A DNA stretch of 5,305 nt from an uncultured bacterium (GTDB taxonomy: Bacteria > Planctomycetota > Planctomycetia > Pirellulales > UBA1268). Under the pieces are notes generated by a model. The model made no database searches. It worked only from the letters and a program-made list of their open reading frames with translations, and was not told the DNA's origin. The DNA lies in contig CALGAS010000098.1 of assembly GCA_937959175.1 (NCBI GenBank), positions 1 to 5,305 of the forward strand, given 5' to 3'. Below, in pieces: positions 1-5,305 of this stretch. Position numbers and translations under genes: made by a program. Every line of letters starts with the position of its first letter. Position 1 is the stretch's first letter.

Positions 1-944
1 TTACGAGGCAGCGCCGCCGCCAGGGCGGTAGCCAGAGCATCCCGGGCCTCCTTGAACCACGTGAGTGCGGCCCGCAAAAAGGAGGCCCGCCTCGTGTTGC
101 CGGCCGCTGTCACCAGGTCCTTGGCCCCGTCCGCATCGACTGCAAAAGGCAGCCGGGCAAGCTCACGATCACGGACGCCGGCATGGAGCGCAGGATAGAA
201 ATTACTGATCAGCGTTCGGCATCGCGGCGAGGTGAGAACCTTCGAGCCTCCCTTCTGAAAGCCTTGAGCGAGTGCCTCGCGGGCCTTGCCGGCCAACTTC
301 TCTTGCCGCTCGAGTTCCTCGAGCCATTCCACGACTTGGGTGCGACGTTTCTCGAGATCGTCGTCTGCCGGTTGAGCCTCGGACGGCTCGAGGCCGAACC
401 GCCGGAGCCGCTCGAGAATCACCTCCGCCCGCAGATTCAAGAGCTCGATCCAGGAAAGCTCCAGCATGACGAGTTGCGGCATACTTTTTCCCCGCCGCAT
501 CTCGATCGACACGAGTCGCTGGAACTCCCGGTCCCGAAAACTACGATAGGCCTCGGTCAACGCGCTGTCGGCGTCATCGAGCCGCCCGAGCTTCAACTCG
601 GCGATCCCTTGCTGCATCAGGGCCTGCGTGAGCCCGACCATCGCCGGCAAATAGTCCGGAGCCCGCCGCTTCGGTTTGATCTGTTTGGCGATGGCGGCTG
701 CCGCTCCGGCAGCCTCCTCGTAGCGGCCGGACACCATCAGGGATCTCAACCCGTCCCAGTCGGGAAGCGGCTGCTCTGCCGGCTCCGCGGCCAACGCAGC
801 AGCCACCCAGCCGACCGCCAGCCAAAGCACGGCACCGCCGCGGCCCGTGGAACCGACCGCCGATCGGACGGCAGGCGGCACCATTCCCTCGTGATGGACC
901 ACGGGGCTGGTCGGAGCCGCAGCGTTACGCCAACCACCGGCCAT
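1..944 (-). CDS. Exported TPR-like protein of unknown function, 3' end cut by window edge
   Basis: The frame is open from ATG at 944 to the window edge: 314 codons without a stop, so the C-terminus is missing. Function is not recognised. Seen in the translation: a polar N-terminus, a hydrophobic stretch at residues 37-52 (GAVLWLAVGWVAAALA) followed by AEPAEQ, which reads as a signal peptide or membrane anchor. A TPR-like helical pair lies at about 103-136, with GIAELKLGRLDDADSAL in the core and correctly placed G, L, A and A positions; a weaker half-repeat (SGRYEEAA) is at 72-79. A charged helical, possibly coiled-coil stretch follows at about 172-228. The start overlaps the stop of the CvpA-like gene upstream as TGATG, and GGAG sits 10 bases before it, which supports this ATG. 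A second ATG at residue 21 would still keep the hydrophobic segment. Inference: a periplasmic or envelope partner of the two upstream membrane proteins. The gene is firm; its role is not. Confidence 0.83.
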   Translation of the reverse strand, partial: MAGGWRNAAAPTSPVVHHEGMVPPAVRSAVGSTGRGGAVLWLAVGWVAAALAAEPAEQPLPDWDGLRSLMVSGRYEEAAGAAAAIAKQIKPKRRAPDYLPAMVGLTQALMQQGIAELKLGRLDDADSALTEAYRSFRDREFQRLVSIEMRRGKSMPQLVMLELSWIELLNLRAEVILERLRRFGLEPSEAQPADDDLEKRRTQVVEWLEELERQEKLAGKAREALAQGFQKGGSKVLTSPRCRTLISNFYPALHAGVRDRELARLPFAVDADGAKDLVTAAGNTRRASFLRAALTWFKEARDALATALAAALPR

Positions 945-1948
945 CAGAAATCATCTCCAGGGAGCCGCTCAGGCAGAGGGCCGGCCGGTTCGGTTTCGGT
1001 GCCATCTGCCTCGTCGGGCCCCGGGTCCCCGCCGGGAGGATTGGGCTTGGCCTGGTTTTCCGGCACCGGCGGCTTTTCGGGCTTGCGTCCGGGCGTCGGC
1101 TTGGCCCCGGGCGTCGGCTTGGGTCTGGGCGTCGGCTTGGGTCTGGCCGCTGGCTTGGCCCCTGTCTTCGGTTTTGGCCGCGGGCGATCCTGCGAGAAGA
1201 GTTCGCCATCCCAGCGGCCGGCGGCATACTTGTCAACCAATCCGATCCGACGGAGGCCGTCGCGATCAAGATCTTCGAAATACAGGCTCTTCGTGAACGT
1301 GCCGTTGCCATCGACATCGCGATAGCGATCGGCCTCGGTGCATTTGCCGTCGTCGTCGGCATCGAACCAGGGCTCGCTGGTCAAAAGGGCCGACGCCACG
1401 CTCGACCGCGAGGGGGGCTCACCCCAGAGCGGCACCGAGCGGCCTTCCCGCCATTCCCCCGCGAACGCTCCGGACGCCCGGAGGGCCATCTTGCCAACGT
1501 CCAGCAACAGCGTGTCGCCCGGCTTGAATCCGGCGAGAAACGGCACCATCGAGAGGGTTACGAGCCCGCCGCCCACCAGCACCGCCCCGCCGAAACCGCC
1601 GGCCACCGCTCCGCCGAGCCGGTCAGCGAGCGGATCGATCGCCGACTCGTCTTCCTCGTCGTCCGTCGGACCGCCGTGCAGCTGCCACCGCAGCAGGGCG
1701 AACGATCCCCAGGCAAGCAGGGCGAACGCCAGCAGGACCGACCAGGCCTGGGAGGCCCACTCACCGACCACCAACTCGGCTCCGGCGAAGAGGTAGCCCG
1801 CCAGCAGCTCGTGAAAGGTGACGGCAAACGTCATGCAGCCGAGCACCTCGAGGCCGGCGACGCTCGCCCGCTCCAATCCCTCGAGCCAGCCCCAGTAGGC
1901 GAAGCCGAGCAGGGCGGCGACGATGAGAATGTCGAACAGGCTGATCAT
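944..1948 (-). CDS. CvpA-like membrane protein with DxDxDG loops and Pro/Lys-rich tail
   Basis: 334 residues. The N-terminal half resembles the CvpA (colicin V production) family: it opens with ISLFDILIVAALLGFAYWGW and has four hydrophobic segments at about 3-21, 31-55, 66-87 and 111-140, with Gly-rich packing in the last (GGAVAGGFGGAVLVGGG). CvpA proteins are inner-membrane proteins whose molecular role is poorly defined. After the membrane part come three acidic loops at 196-207 (DADDDGKCTEAD), 211-222 (DVDGNGTFTKSL) and 226-237 (DLDRDGLRRIGL). The first fits the EF-hand loop pattern well; the others keep DxDx(D/N)G but lack the acidic residue at position 12. The last 80 residues are a disordered-looking Pro/Lys/Arg tail that turns acidic at the end. 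ATG at 1948 lies 21 bases after the ATPase stop and no good Shine-Dalgarno is visible. The C-terminal extension is not part of ordinary CvpA, so family assignment rests on the membrane half. Confidence 0.8.
   Translation of the reverse strand: MISLFDILIVAALLGFAYWGWLEGLERASVAGLEVLGCMTFAVTFHELLAGYLFAGAELVVGEWASQAWSVLLAFALLAWGSFALLRWQLHGGPTDDEEDESAIDPLADRLGGAVAGGFGGAVLVGGGLVTLSMVPFLAGFKPGDTLLLDVGKMALRASGAFAGEWREGRSVPLWGEPPSRSSVASALLTSEPWFDADDDGKCTEADRYRDVDGNGTFTKSLYFEDLDRDGLRRIGLVDKYAAGRWDGELFSQDRPRPKPKTGAKPAARPKPTPRPKPTPGAKPTPGRKPEKPPVPENQAKPNPPGGDPGPDEADGTETEPAGPLPERLPGDDF
955..958 (-). promoter_or_regulatory. Ribosome binding site for the TPR-like gene
   Basis: On the minus strand GGAG is followed by a 10-base spacer and then the ATG at 944. 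It lies inside the last codons of the CvpA-like gene, and its position favours the overlapping ATG over the internal ATG at 884. The other genes of the window show no comparably good site, so translation here probably depends on both this site and coupling to the upstream gene. Confidence 0.45.
1091..1180 (-). repeat. Five 18-bp tandem repeats encoding the Pro/Lys-rich tail
   Basis: Five consecutive 18-base units start at 1091, 1109, 1127, 1145 and 1163. Units two and three are identical (plus strand gggcgtcggcttgggtct), unit one differs only in its last bases (cccc), and units four and five are diverged. Being a multiple of three, each unit adds six residues of the KPTPRP / KPTPGA kind to the CvpA-like protein. 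The gradient from near-identical to degenerate units suggests recent slippage or unequal exchange within an older array. Confidence 0.85.
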
Positions 1949-1969
1949 GGCAAAGACGGAGTTCCAGAG

Positions 1970-3715
1970 TCAGTTGGTCACTCGCAGGACCTCGTTGACG
2001 CTCGTTTCCCCCTGCATGACCTTGATCAGTCCGTCAAGTTGGAGAGTGAGCGTGCCGCTCTCAACGGCAGCTTTTTTGAGGTCCACGATCGAAGGATGAG
2101 GAACGACCAGGCTGCGGACGGCGTTGTTCATGACGAGCAGTTCGTGAATGCCGAGCCGGCCGCGGTAGCCGGTCCCGCCGCACTTCTCGCAGCCCTTCTC
2201 GCGGTAGATGTGCTCGACAGCCCCCGGCTTGAGCTTGAACTTCTTGAGCATTCCCGCCGGCGGCTCGCAAGGCTCCTTGCAATCGGGGCAAAGCCGGCGG
2301 GCCAGCCGCTGCCCGAGCACGGCGGTGATTGCAGTCTGAATGAGTGTCGGCTCGAGGCCGAGATCGAGGAGTCGCGTAATCGTGGCGACCGAGTCGTTGG
2401 CGTGGAGCGTCGAAAAGACAAAGTGGCCTGTCAACGCGGCCTGGCAGGCGATCTCTGCCGTCTCCCGGTCGCGAATCTCGCCCACCAGCAGGACATCGGG
2501 ATCCTGGCGCAGAACGCTGCGGAGAATGCTGGCGAAGGAGACCTCGGCCTTGGTGTTGACGGCGATCTGCGTGATGTTGTCGAGCCGGTACTCGACGGGG
2601 TCTTCGATCGTGGTGATGTTGTGCTTGTGGGCGTCGATCTCGCTGAGCGAGGCGTAGACGGTCGTGGTCTTTCCGGAGCCGGTCGGACCGACCACCAGAA
2701 ACATGCCATATGGCTTGTGGACGATTTCTCGGAGCTGCTTGAGGATCGGCGGCCGCAAGCCGATCGAGTCGAGGCCGCCCCCGATCAAGCCGCCCGACGA
2801 ACGGAGCAGCCGCATCACCATCTTTTCACCGTAGCTCGTCGGCGTGGAGGCGGCGCGGATATCGAACTTGTCACCCCCGCACTGCACCGCGAAGGTGCCA
2901 TCCTGCGGCCGTCGCCGCTCGGCGATATCCATGTCGGCAATCACCTTGACCGCGGAAATCACCCCCTTGCCCGTCTCCGCGTCGAGTTGCCGGACGTCTC
3001 TCAGAACACCGTCGATACGCGCCCGCACCACATACTCCTGCTCGTGCGGCTCGATGTGGATGTCGGTCGCGTCCACCCGGATGCCATCGAGCATCACATT
3101 GCGTGCGTTGCAGACATTGGTCGACACGTTGACCCCGGCCGTCTCGCAATCTCCCTCGGCGGCCAGCTCGATCGCCTTGGTGCCGTCTTTCTTGAGAAAC
3201 ACGAAACCTTCGGCCACCCCCGCCTCACCGGCCTTCTTCTCGGCCGCCGCAACAGTTCGCTTCCGGCCCTTGACCGCCGACGCCCGCAGCCGGCCGAGGA
3301 GTTCCGCAAACTGCTCGCGGAGCCCCGCACGCGGGCCCGCGTTGCGGGCGGCCTTCTCGCCTCCCCCGAGCGTCTTGAGATCGGCGATGATCGCGGCCGC
3401 TCCCTGCGATGCCAGGTAACGATTGGCCGCGGGCACAAGCGCGTCCCGCTGCCGGGTGAAGCCGATCAGGCTGACAAGCATGAGCCCCCAGCCGACCCCC
3501 ACCGCCGGCAGGCCGGCTGTCACGATGCCGGCCAACAGAGCCAGACAGAGCCCGCCAAAAATGAGATTCCACCGACCGGCCTGCGGCATCGCCAGCGATT
3601 GAGTCGTTTGCCGCACCCACGCGGCGGCCCCGGCAAACGCCCCGATGGTGACCGCCAACAGAGCGGTCAACAGGCCGCCCACCAGCGGAAACCCCGGGAA
3701 TGACAGATTGTCCAC
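1970..3715 (-). CDS. Membrane-anchored GspE/PilB-family secretion or pilus ATPase
   Basis: 581 residues. Seen: the complete core of the type II secretion / type IV pilus assembly ATPase family. The N2-type domain begins near 185 and carries ATDIHIEP (216-223). Walker A is GPTGSGKT (343-350), the Asp box is around IEDPVEYR (370-377), Walker B lies within DPDVLLVGEIRD (405-416) and the His box within TGHFVFSTLHAND (429-441). A zinc-type cysteine cluster is at C476, C479, C509 and C512, with an extra C483. Such enzymes are cytoplasmic hexamers driving pilin or pseudopilin assembly. Odd: the usual N-terminal domain (T2SSE_N type) is not evident. Instead there are hydrophobic segments at about 10-34 and 50-86 (two or three helices), then an Ala/Lys-rich linker. 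Start is GTG at 3715; the same frame is open back to the upstream stop at 3890, but no ATG, GTG or TTG occurs between. No pilin, GspF or secretin gene is in the window, so the machine it powers is unknown. Confidence 0.93.
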   Translation of the reverse strand: MDNLSFPGFPLVGGLLTALLAVTIGAFAGAAAWVRQTTQSLAMPQAGRWNLIFGGLCLALLAGIVTAGLPAVGVGWGLMLVSLIGFTRQRDALVPAANRYLASQGAAAIIADLKTLGGGEKAARNAGPRAGLREQFAELLGRLRASAVKGRKRTVAAAEKKAGEAGVAEGFVFLKKDGTKAIELAAEGDCETAGVNVSTNVCNARNVMLDGIRVDATDIHIEPHEQEYVVRARIDGVLRDVRQLDAETGKGVISAVKVIADMDIAERRRPQDGTFAVQCGGDKFDIRAASTPTSYGEKMVMRLLRSSGGLIGGGLDSIGLRPPILKQLREIVHKPYGMFLVVGPTGSGKTTTVYASLSEIDAHKHNITTIEDPVEYRLDNITQIAVNTKAEVSFASILRSVLRQDPDVLLVGEIRDRETAEIACQAALTGHFVFSTLHANDSVATITRLLDLGLEPTLIQTAITAVLGQRLARRLCPDCKEPCEPPAGMLKKFKLKPGAVEHIYREKGCEKCGGTGYRGRLGIHELLVMNNAVRSLVVPHPSIVDLKKAAVESGTLTLQLDGLIKVMQGETSVNEVLRVTN

Positions 3716-3889
3716 GGCTACGTTTTTGGCCTTGGGAACTCGGATCTTCTGGTGTGAACACCGTTCTCCACCAATCTCCAGGATAGGACGCGGTGCCTCA
3801 TTCAGGCAATCAACCAGCCCGGGTCCGCCGGTCCGGCCTCGGCCGCCCGGCCAGGCAACCCGGGCAACATCGTTCCGAACCCGGTGAAC
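3716..3889 (-). promoter_or_regulatory. Spacer upstream of the ATPase operon; weak promoter candidate
   Basis: This 174-base gap is the only sizeable non-coding stretch and separates the deacetylase gene from the ATPase operon, so it is the natural place for the operon's promoter. On the minus strand TTGCCT and TATCCT stand 18 bases apart within roughly 3785-3815, a 4-of-6 match each to the sigma-70 boxes. This is weak in GC-rich DNA of a phylum whose promoters are poorly charted. Closer to the start, 3751-3762 is an interrupted palindrome (GGTGTGAACACC) that could be a regulator site. Confidence 0.25.
3818..3864 (-). terminator. GC-rich inverted repeat after the deacetylase gene, possible terminator
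   Basis: The arms cccgggt (3818-3824) and acccggg (3858-3864) are perfect reverse complements around a 33-base loop that is itself rich in GGCC and can form an inner stem (cggcc-tc-ggccg). It lies about 25 bases after the deacetylase stop. No run of T follows on the minus strand, so it is not a standard intrinsic terminator. It may still end or pause transcription, or merely reflect high GC content. Confidence 0.3.
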
Positions 3890-4636
3890 TCAACCGGCGG
3901 GCAGCGGCGGGAAGAGCATCCGCAGGGGCTCGGTGGTGAAGGGCATCCGGCTTCCGGCCAGCAGTTCTCCGGCGGCGCAGCCGGCCATCAGCCCGACCGT
4001 CTCGGCCATCGCCCGGACCCGCGGAAAGACGTGGGCCTTCTCGGGGGGGAACTGGCTCTTGTAGCAGCCGATCGCCTCGAGCTTGGCATCGAGATGGCCG
4101 GCGATGTCGACGACGACGGGATAGTGGCCGGGGGGCACCTGGGGCACGCCCGCAAAGAGGAAGTAGGTCAGGAACTGCGGGACGGTATGAACCGACAGGC
4201 CGGCGAAATGGTCATCCCATTTCGTCAGCCGCGAATAGAAGACCGCCGCCTCGGTGATCGCGACCGCCTGGGCGTGATCAGGGGACGCCATTGGCGTCTT
4301 GTCGGCAAGGCCCAGCACCAGCCGCGGCCGCCAGCGGCGAAAGATCGTCGCCAGGGCGACGCGGACCTCGAAAGCGTCGAAGAGCCGCCGATTGGGAAAC
4401 GGGAGCGTTTCGCGATGGGCCACGCCGAGCACCTTCGCGGCCGCGGCCGCCTCGGCGAGCCGCTCCTCCGGCCCGCTCGAGCGGGGCGTCGGTTCGCCAT
4501 CGGTGAGATCGACGATCCCGACGCGATGGCCTTGGGAGGCGAGCAGCGAGAGGGTGCCGCCGCAGCCGATCTCGACGTCGTCGGGATGCGCGCCGACGGC
4601 AATCACATCGAGCGGTTCGGGGAGCGGGTCGGTCAT
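3890..4636 (-). CDS. LmbE/PIG-L family zinc-dependent N-deacetylase (BshB1-like)
   Basis: 248 residues, the usual length of the family. Members remove N-acetyl groups from amino sugars or their conjugates, such as GlcNAc-malate in bacillithiol synthesis, GlcNAc-inositol in mycothiol synthesis, or antibiotic intermediates. Seen: AHPDD at 16-20, which supplies the zinc ligand H17, catalytic-base candidate D19 and ligand D20; the substrate-loop motif DLTDGEPT at 43-50 followed by a helix EERLAEAAAAAKVLGV; and SPDH at 118-121, with H121 as the third zinc ligand. The family more often has HPDH there, so the first His is replaced by Ser, a position that does not bind the metal. A BshB1-like C-terminus (KLEAIGCYKSQF at 185-196, then EPL at 236-238) favours that subgroup. 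The substrate cannot be told from sequence, and no glycosyltransferase or ligase partner is present. ATG at 4636 lacks a clear Shine-Dalgarno. The gene follows cbiT after 51 bases and could be cotranscribed with it. Confidence 0.9.
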   Translation of the reverse strand: MTDPLPEPLDVIAVGAHPDDVEIGCGGTLSLLASQGHRVGIVDLTDGEPTPRSSGPEERLAEAAAAAKVLGVAHRETLPFPNRRLFDAFEVRVALATIFRRWRPRLVLGLADKTPMASPDHAQAVAITEAAVFYSRLTKWDDHFAGLSVHTVPQFLTYFLFAGVPQVPPGHYPVVVDIAGHLDAKLEAIGCYKSQFPPEKAHVFPRVRAMAETVGLMAGCAAGELLAGSRMPFTTEPLRMLFPPLPAG

Positions 4637-4664
4637 GCTGGCGAAAGGTCCGGGGGAAACAACG

Positions 4665-4677
4665 CGGGAACGTCCCG
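4665..4677. repeat. Short inverted repeat between cbiT and the deacetylase gene
   Basis: cggga and tcccg form a 5-base stem around a 3-base loop in the 51-base gap between the two genes. It is too short for a confident terminator and no T run follows on the minus strand. It could pause transcription or be a chance GC structure. Confidence 0.2.
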
Positions 4678-4687
4678 GCGGCGGTCG

Positions 4688-5305
4688 TCAGGCCGGCGGC
4701 TTGGTCGCGGCAATCAGGAACACCGGATTGATCGCCTCGAAGCGGATGCGGTCCATCTGCTCATAGCCGCGGGCGATGTTCACCATCCAGTAGGCGGCGT
4801 CCGCCGAACGGGCTCGCAGGAGGGCGTGCACCGCGGCGAGGTTTTCAATCGAGTTGCAGGCGGTGACGAGCCGGCCACCGGACTGCAGCCGCTCCCAGGC
4901 CCCCTCGACGAGCATGGCGACGTCTCGGCCGCTGCCTCCCACGTAGACCGCATGGGGGGCCGGCAGCGAGGCCCAGGCTTCGGGCGCCCGCCCCAGCACG
5001 GCTTCGAGATTCGTCACCCCCAGCCGCCGAGCATTCTCGAGGATCAGGGCATGATCGTCGGGGTCCATCTCGATCGCGTAGACGTAGCCGGCCCGGGCAA
5101 GTCGGGCGGCTTCGAGCCCCACCGAACCGCTCCCGGCACCGACGTCCCAGACGACGCTTCCGGGCTCCAGCCCCAACTCGCCCAGCGCCAGCGAGCGGAC
5201 CTCCGCCGGCGTCAGCAGGCCCCGCTTGGGCCGCGACTGCAGGAAGCACTCGTCGGGGTTGCCAAACAGCCGGCGGCCGGCCGCCGGCTGTTTGGCAACC
5301 CCGAC
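4688..5305 (-). CDS. cbiT: CbiT-type (cobalt-)precorrin-6B C15-methyltransferase, decarboxylating; 5' end missing
   Basis: The frame is open from the right edge to TGA at 4688-4690, giving 205 codons. CbiT, or the C-terminal half of CobL, uses S-adenosylmethionine to methylate C15 of the corrin precursor and removes the C12 acetate carboxyl in cobalamin synthesis. Seen, numbering from the edge codon: GNPDECF at 15-21 and RGLLTPAEVRSLAL at 28-41, an entry typical of CbiT; the SAM-binding loop WDVGAGSGSVGLE at 53-65; the acidic end of strand two, AIEMDP (77-82); the VYVGGSG motif (120-126); and CNSIEN (150-155), where others read VTLE-like residues. TTG at 5176 opens within this conserved region and would remove its N-terminal part, so it is not the start. 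Residues 1-9 come from the mirrored half of a palindrome and are probably not real protein. Whether this is stand-alone CbiT or the tail of a CbiE-CbiT fusion cannot be decided here. Confidence 0.88.
   Translation of the reverse strand, partial: VGVAKQPAAGRRLFGNPDECFLQSRPKRGLLTPAEVRSLALGELGLEPGSVVWDVGAGSGSVGLEAARLARAGYVYAIEMDPDDHALILENARRLGVTNLEAVLGRAPEAWASLPAPHAVYVGGSGRDVAMLVEGAWERLQSGGRLVTACNSIENLAAVHALLRARSADAAYWMVNIARGYEQMDRIRFEAINPVFLIAATKPPA
5252..5305. repeat. Perfect 54-bp palindrome at the right edge
   Basis: Bases 5252-5278 (beginning gtcggggttgcc) are followed without any spacer by their exact reverse complement at 5279-5305 (ending ggcaaccccgac). The centre is the GC-rich core ggcggccggccgcc. 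The inner half lies in conserved cbiT coding sequence (the GNPD codons). The outer half is therefore an inverted copy of coding DNA that ends exactly where the sequence ends. This is best read as a fold-back at a contig end. Confidence 0.97.

Noticed and set aside
183..1325. A 380-codon open frame on the plus strand with a Gly/Leu-repeat C-terminus
   Set aside because: It is antisense to the TPR-like and CvpA-like genes. Its Gly/Leu repeat is simply the complement of the Pro/Lys repeat array, and it crosses the junction of two genes that themselves overlap by TGATG.
1676..3703. A 675-codon open frame on the plus strand, longer than the gene opposite it
   Set aside because: It lies antisense to the GspE-family ATPase, whose frame carries every family motif. 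The plus-strand translation shows no recognisable domain and looks like the mirror of GC-rich codon use, in which stops are rare on the opposite strand.
3225..3761. A minus-strand frame starting at GTG 3761 with GGAG upstream
   Set aside because: It is out of frame with the ATPase and its translation is low-complexity Gly/Arg sequence without motifs. The Shine-Dalgarno-like GGAG is probably coincidental, though it leaves some doubt about where ATPase translation begins.
4430..4460. GC-only repeat-like stretch (gcggccgcggccgcc)
   Set aside because: It encodes the Ala-rich helix AEAAAAAK of the deacetylase. The repetition reflects Ala codons in GC-rich DNA.
4688..5176. TTG at 5176 as the start of the methyltransferase
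   Set aside because: The conserved GNPDE...RGLLTPAEVRSLAL entry of CbiT lies upstream in the same open frame, so the true start is at or beyond the right edge.

Overview
The window is 5,305 bases of GC-rich DNA carrying five genes, all on the minus strand; the first and last in transcription order are cut by the window edges. Protein content (a CbiT-type corrin methyltransferase beginning GNPDE, an LmbE/PIG-L deacetylase, a membrane-anchored GspE-family ATPase, a CvpA-like protein with DxDxDG loops and a Pro/Lys-rich tail) and mostly weak Shine-Dalgarno signals suggest a planctomycete, perhaps of the Pirellulales. This is inferred from protein style and not from a marker gene. Both end genes run off the window and the right end is a perfect palindrome, so this may be one short metagenomic contig.

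Layout in transcription order (right to left): (1) 5305-4688, cbiT, cobalamin pathway, 5' end missing; (2) 4636-3890, LmbE/PIG-L zinc deacetylase; (3) a 174-base spacer (3716-3889) with a GC-rich inverted repeat and room for a promoter; (4) 3715-1970, GspE/PilB-family ATPase with an N-terminal membrane region in place of the usual N-terminal domain; (5) 1948-944, CvpA-like membrane protein with three DxDxDG loops spaced exactly 15 residues apart and a Pro/Lys repeat tail; (6) 944-1, an exported or anchored TPR-like protein of unknown function, cut at its 3' end.

The last three genes look like one operon. The gap between ATPase and CvpA-like gene is 21 bases, and the next junction is a TGATG stop/start overlap, which implies translational coupling. 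A membrane-tethered secretion/pilus-type ATPase, a polytopic membrane protein with a probable metal-binding extension, and an exported TPR-like protein could form one envelope assembly. That is inference from gene order only. cbiT and the deacetylase form a separate metabolic pair with no evident link to the operon.

No RNA genes, CRISPR arrays, insertion sequences or integrases were seen. The clearest oddity is the 54-bp perfect palindrome at the right edge, most likely an assembly or amplification fold-back. The most interesting biology is the ATPase / CvpA-like / TPR-like operon.
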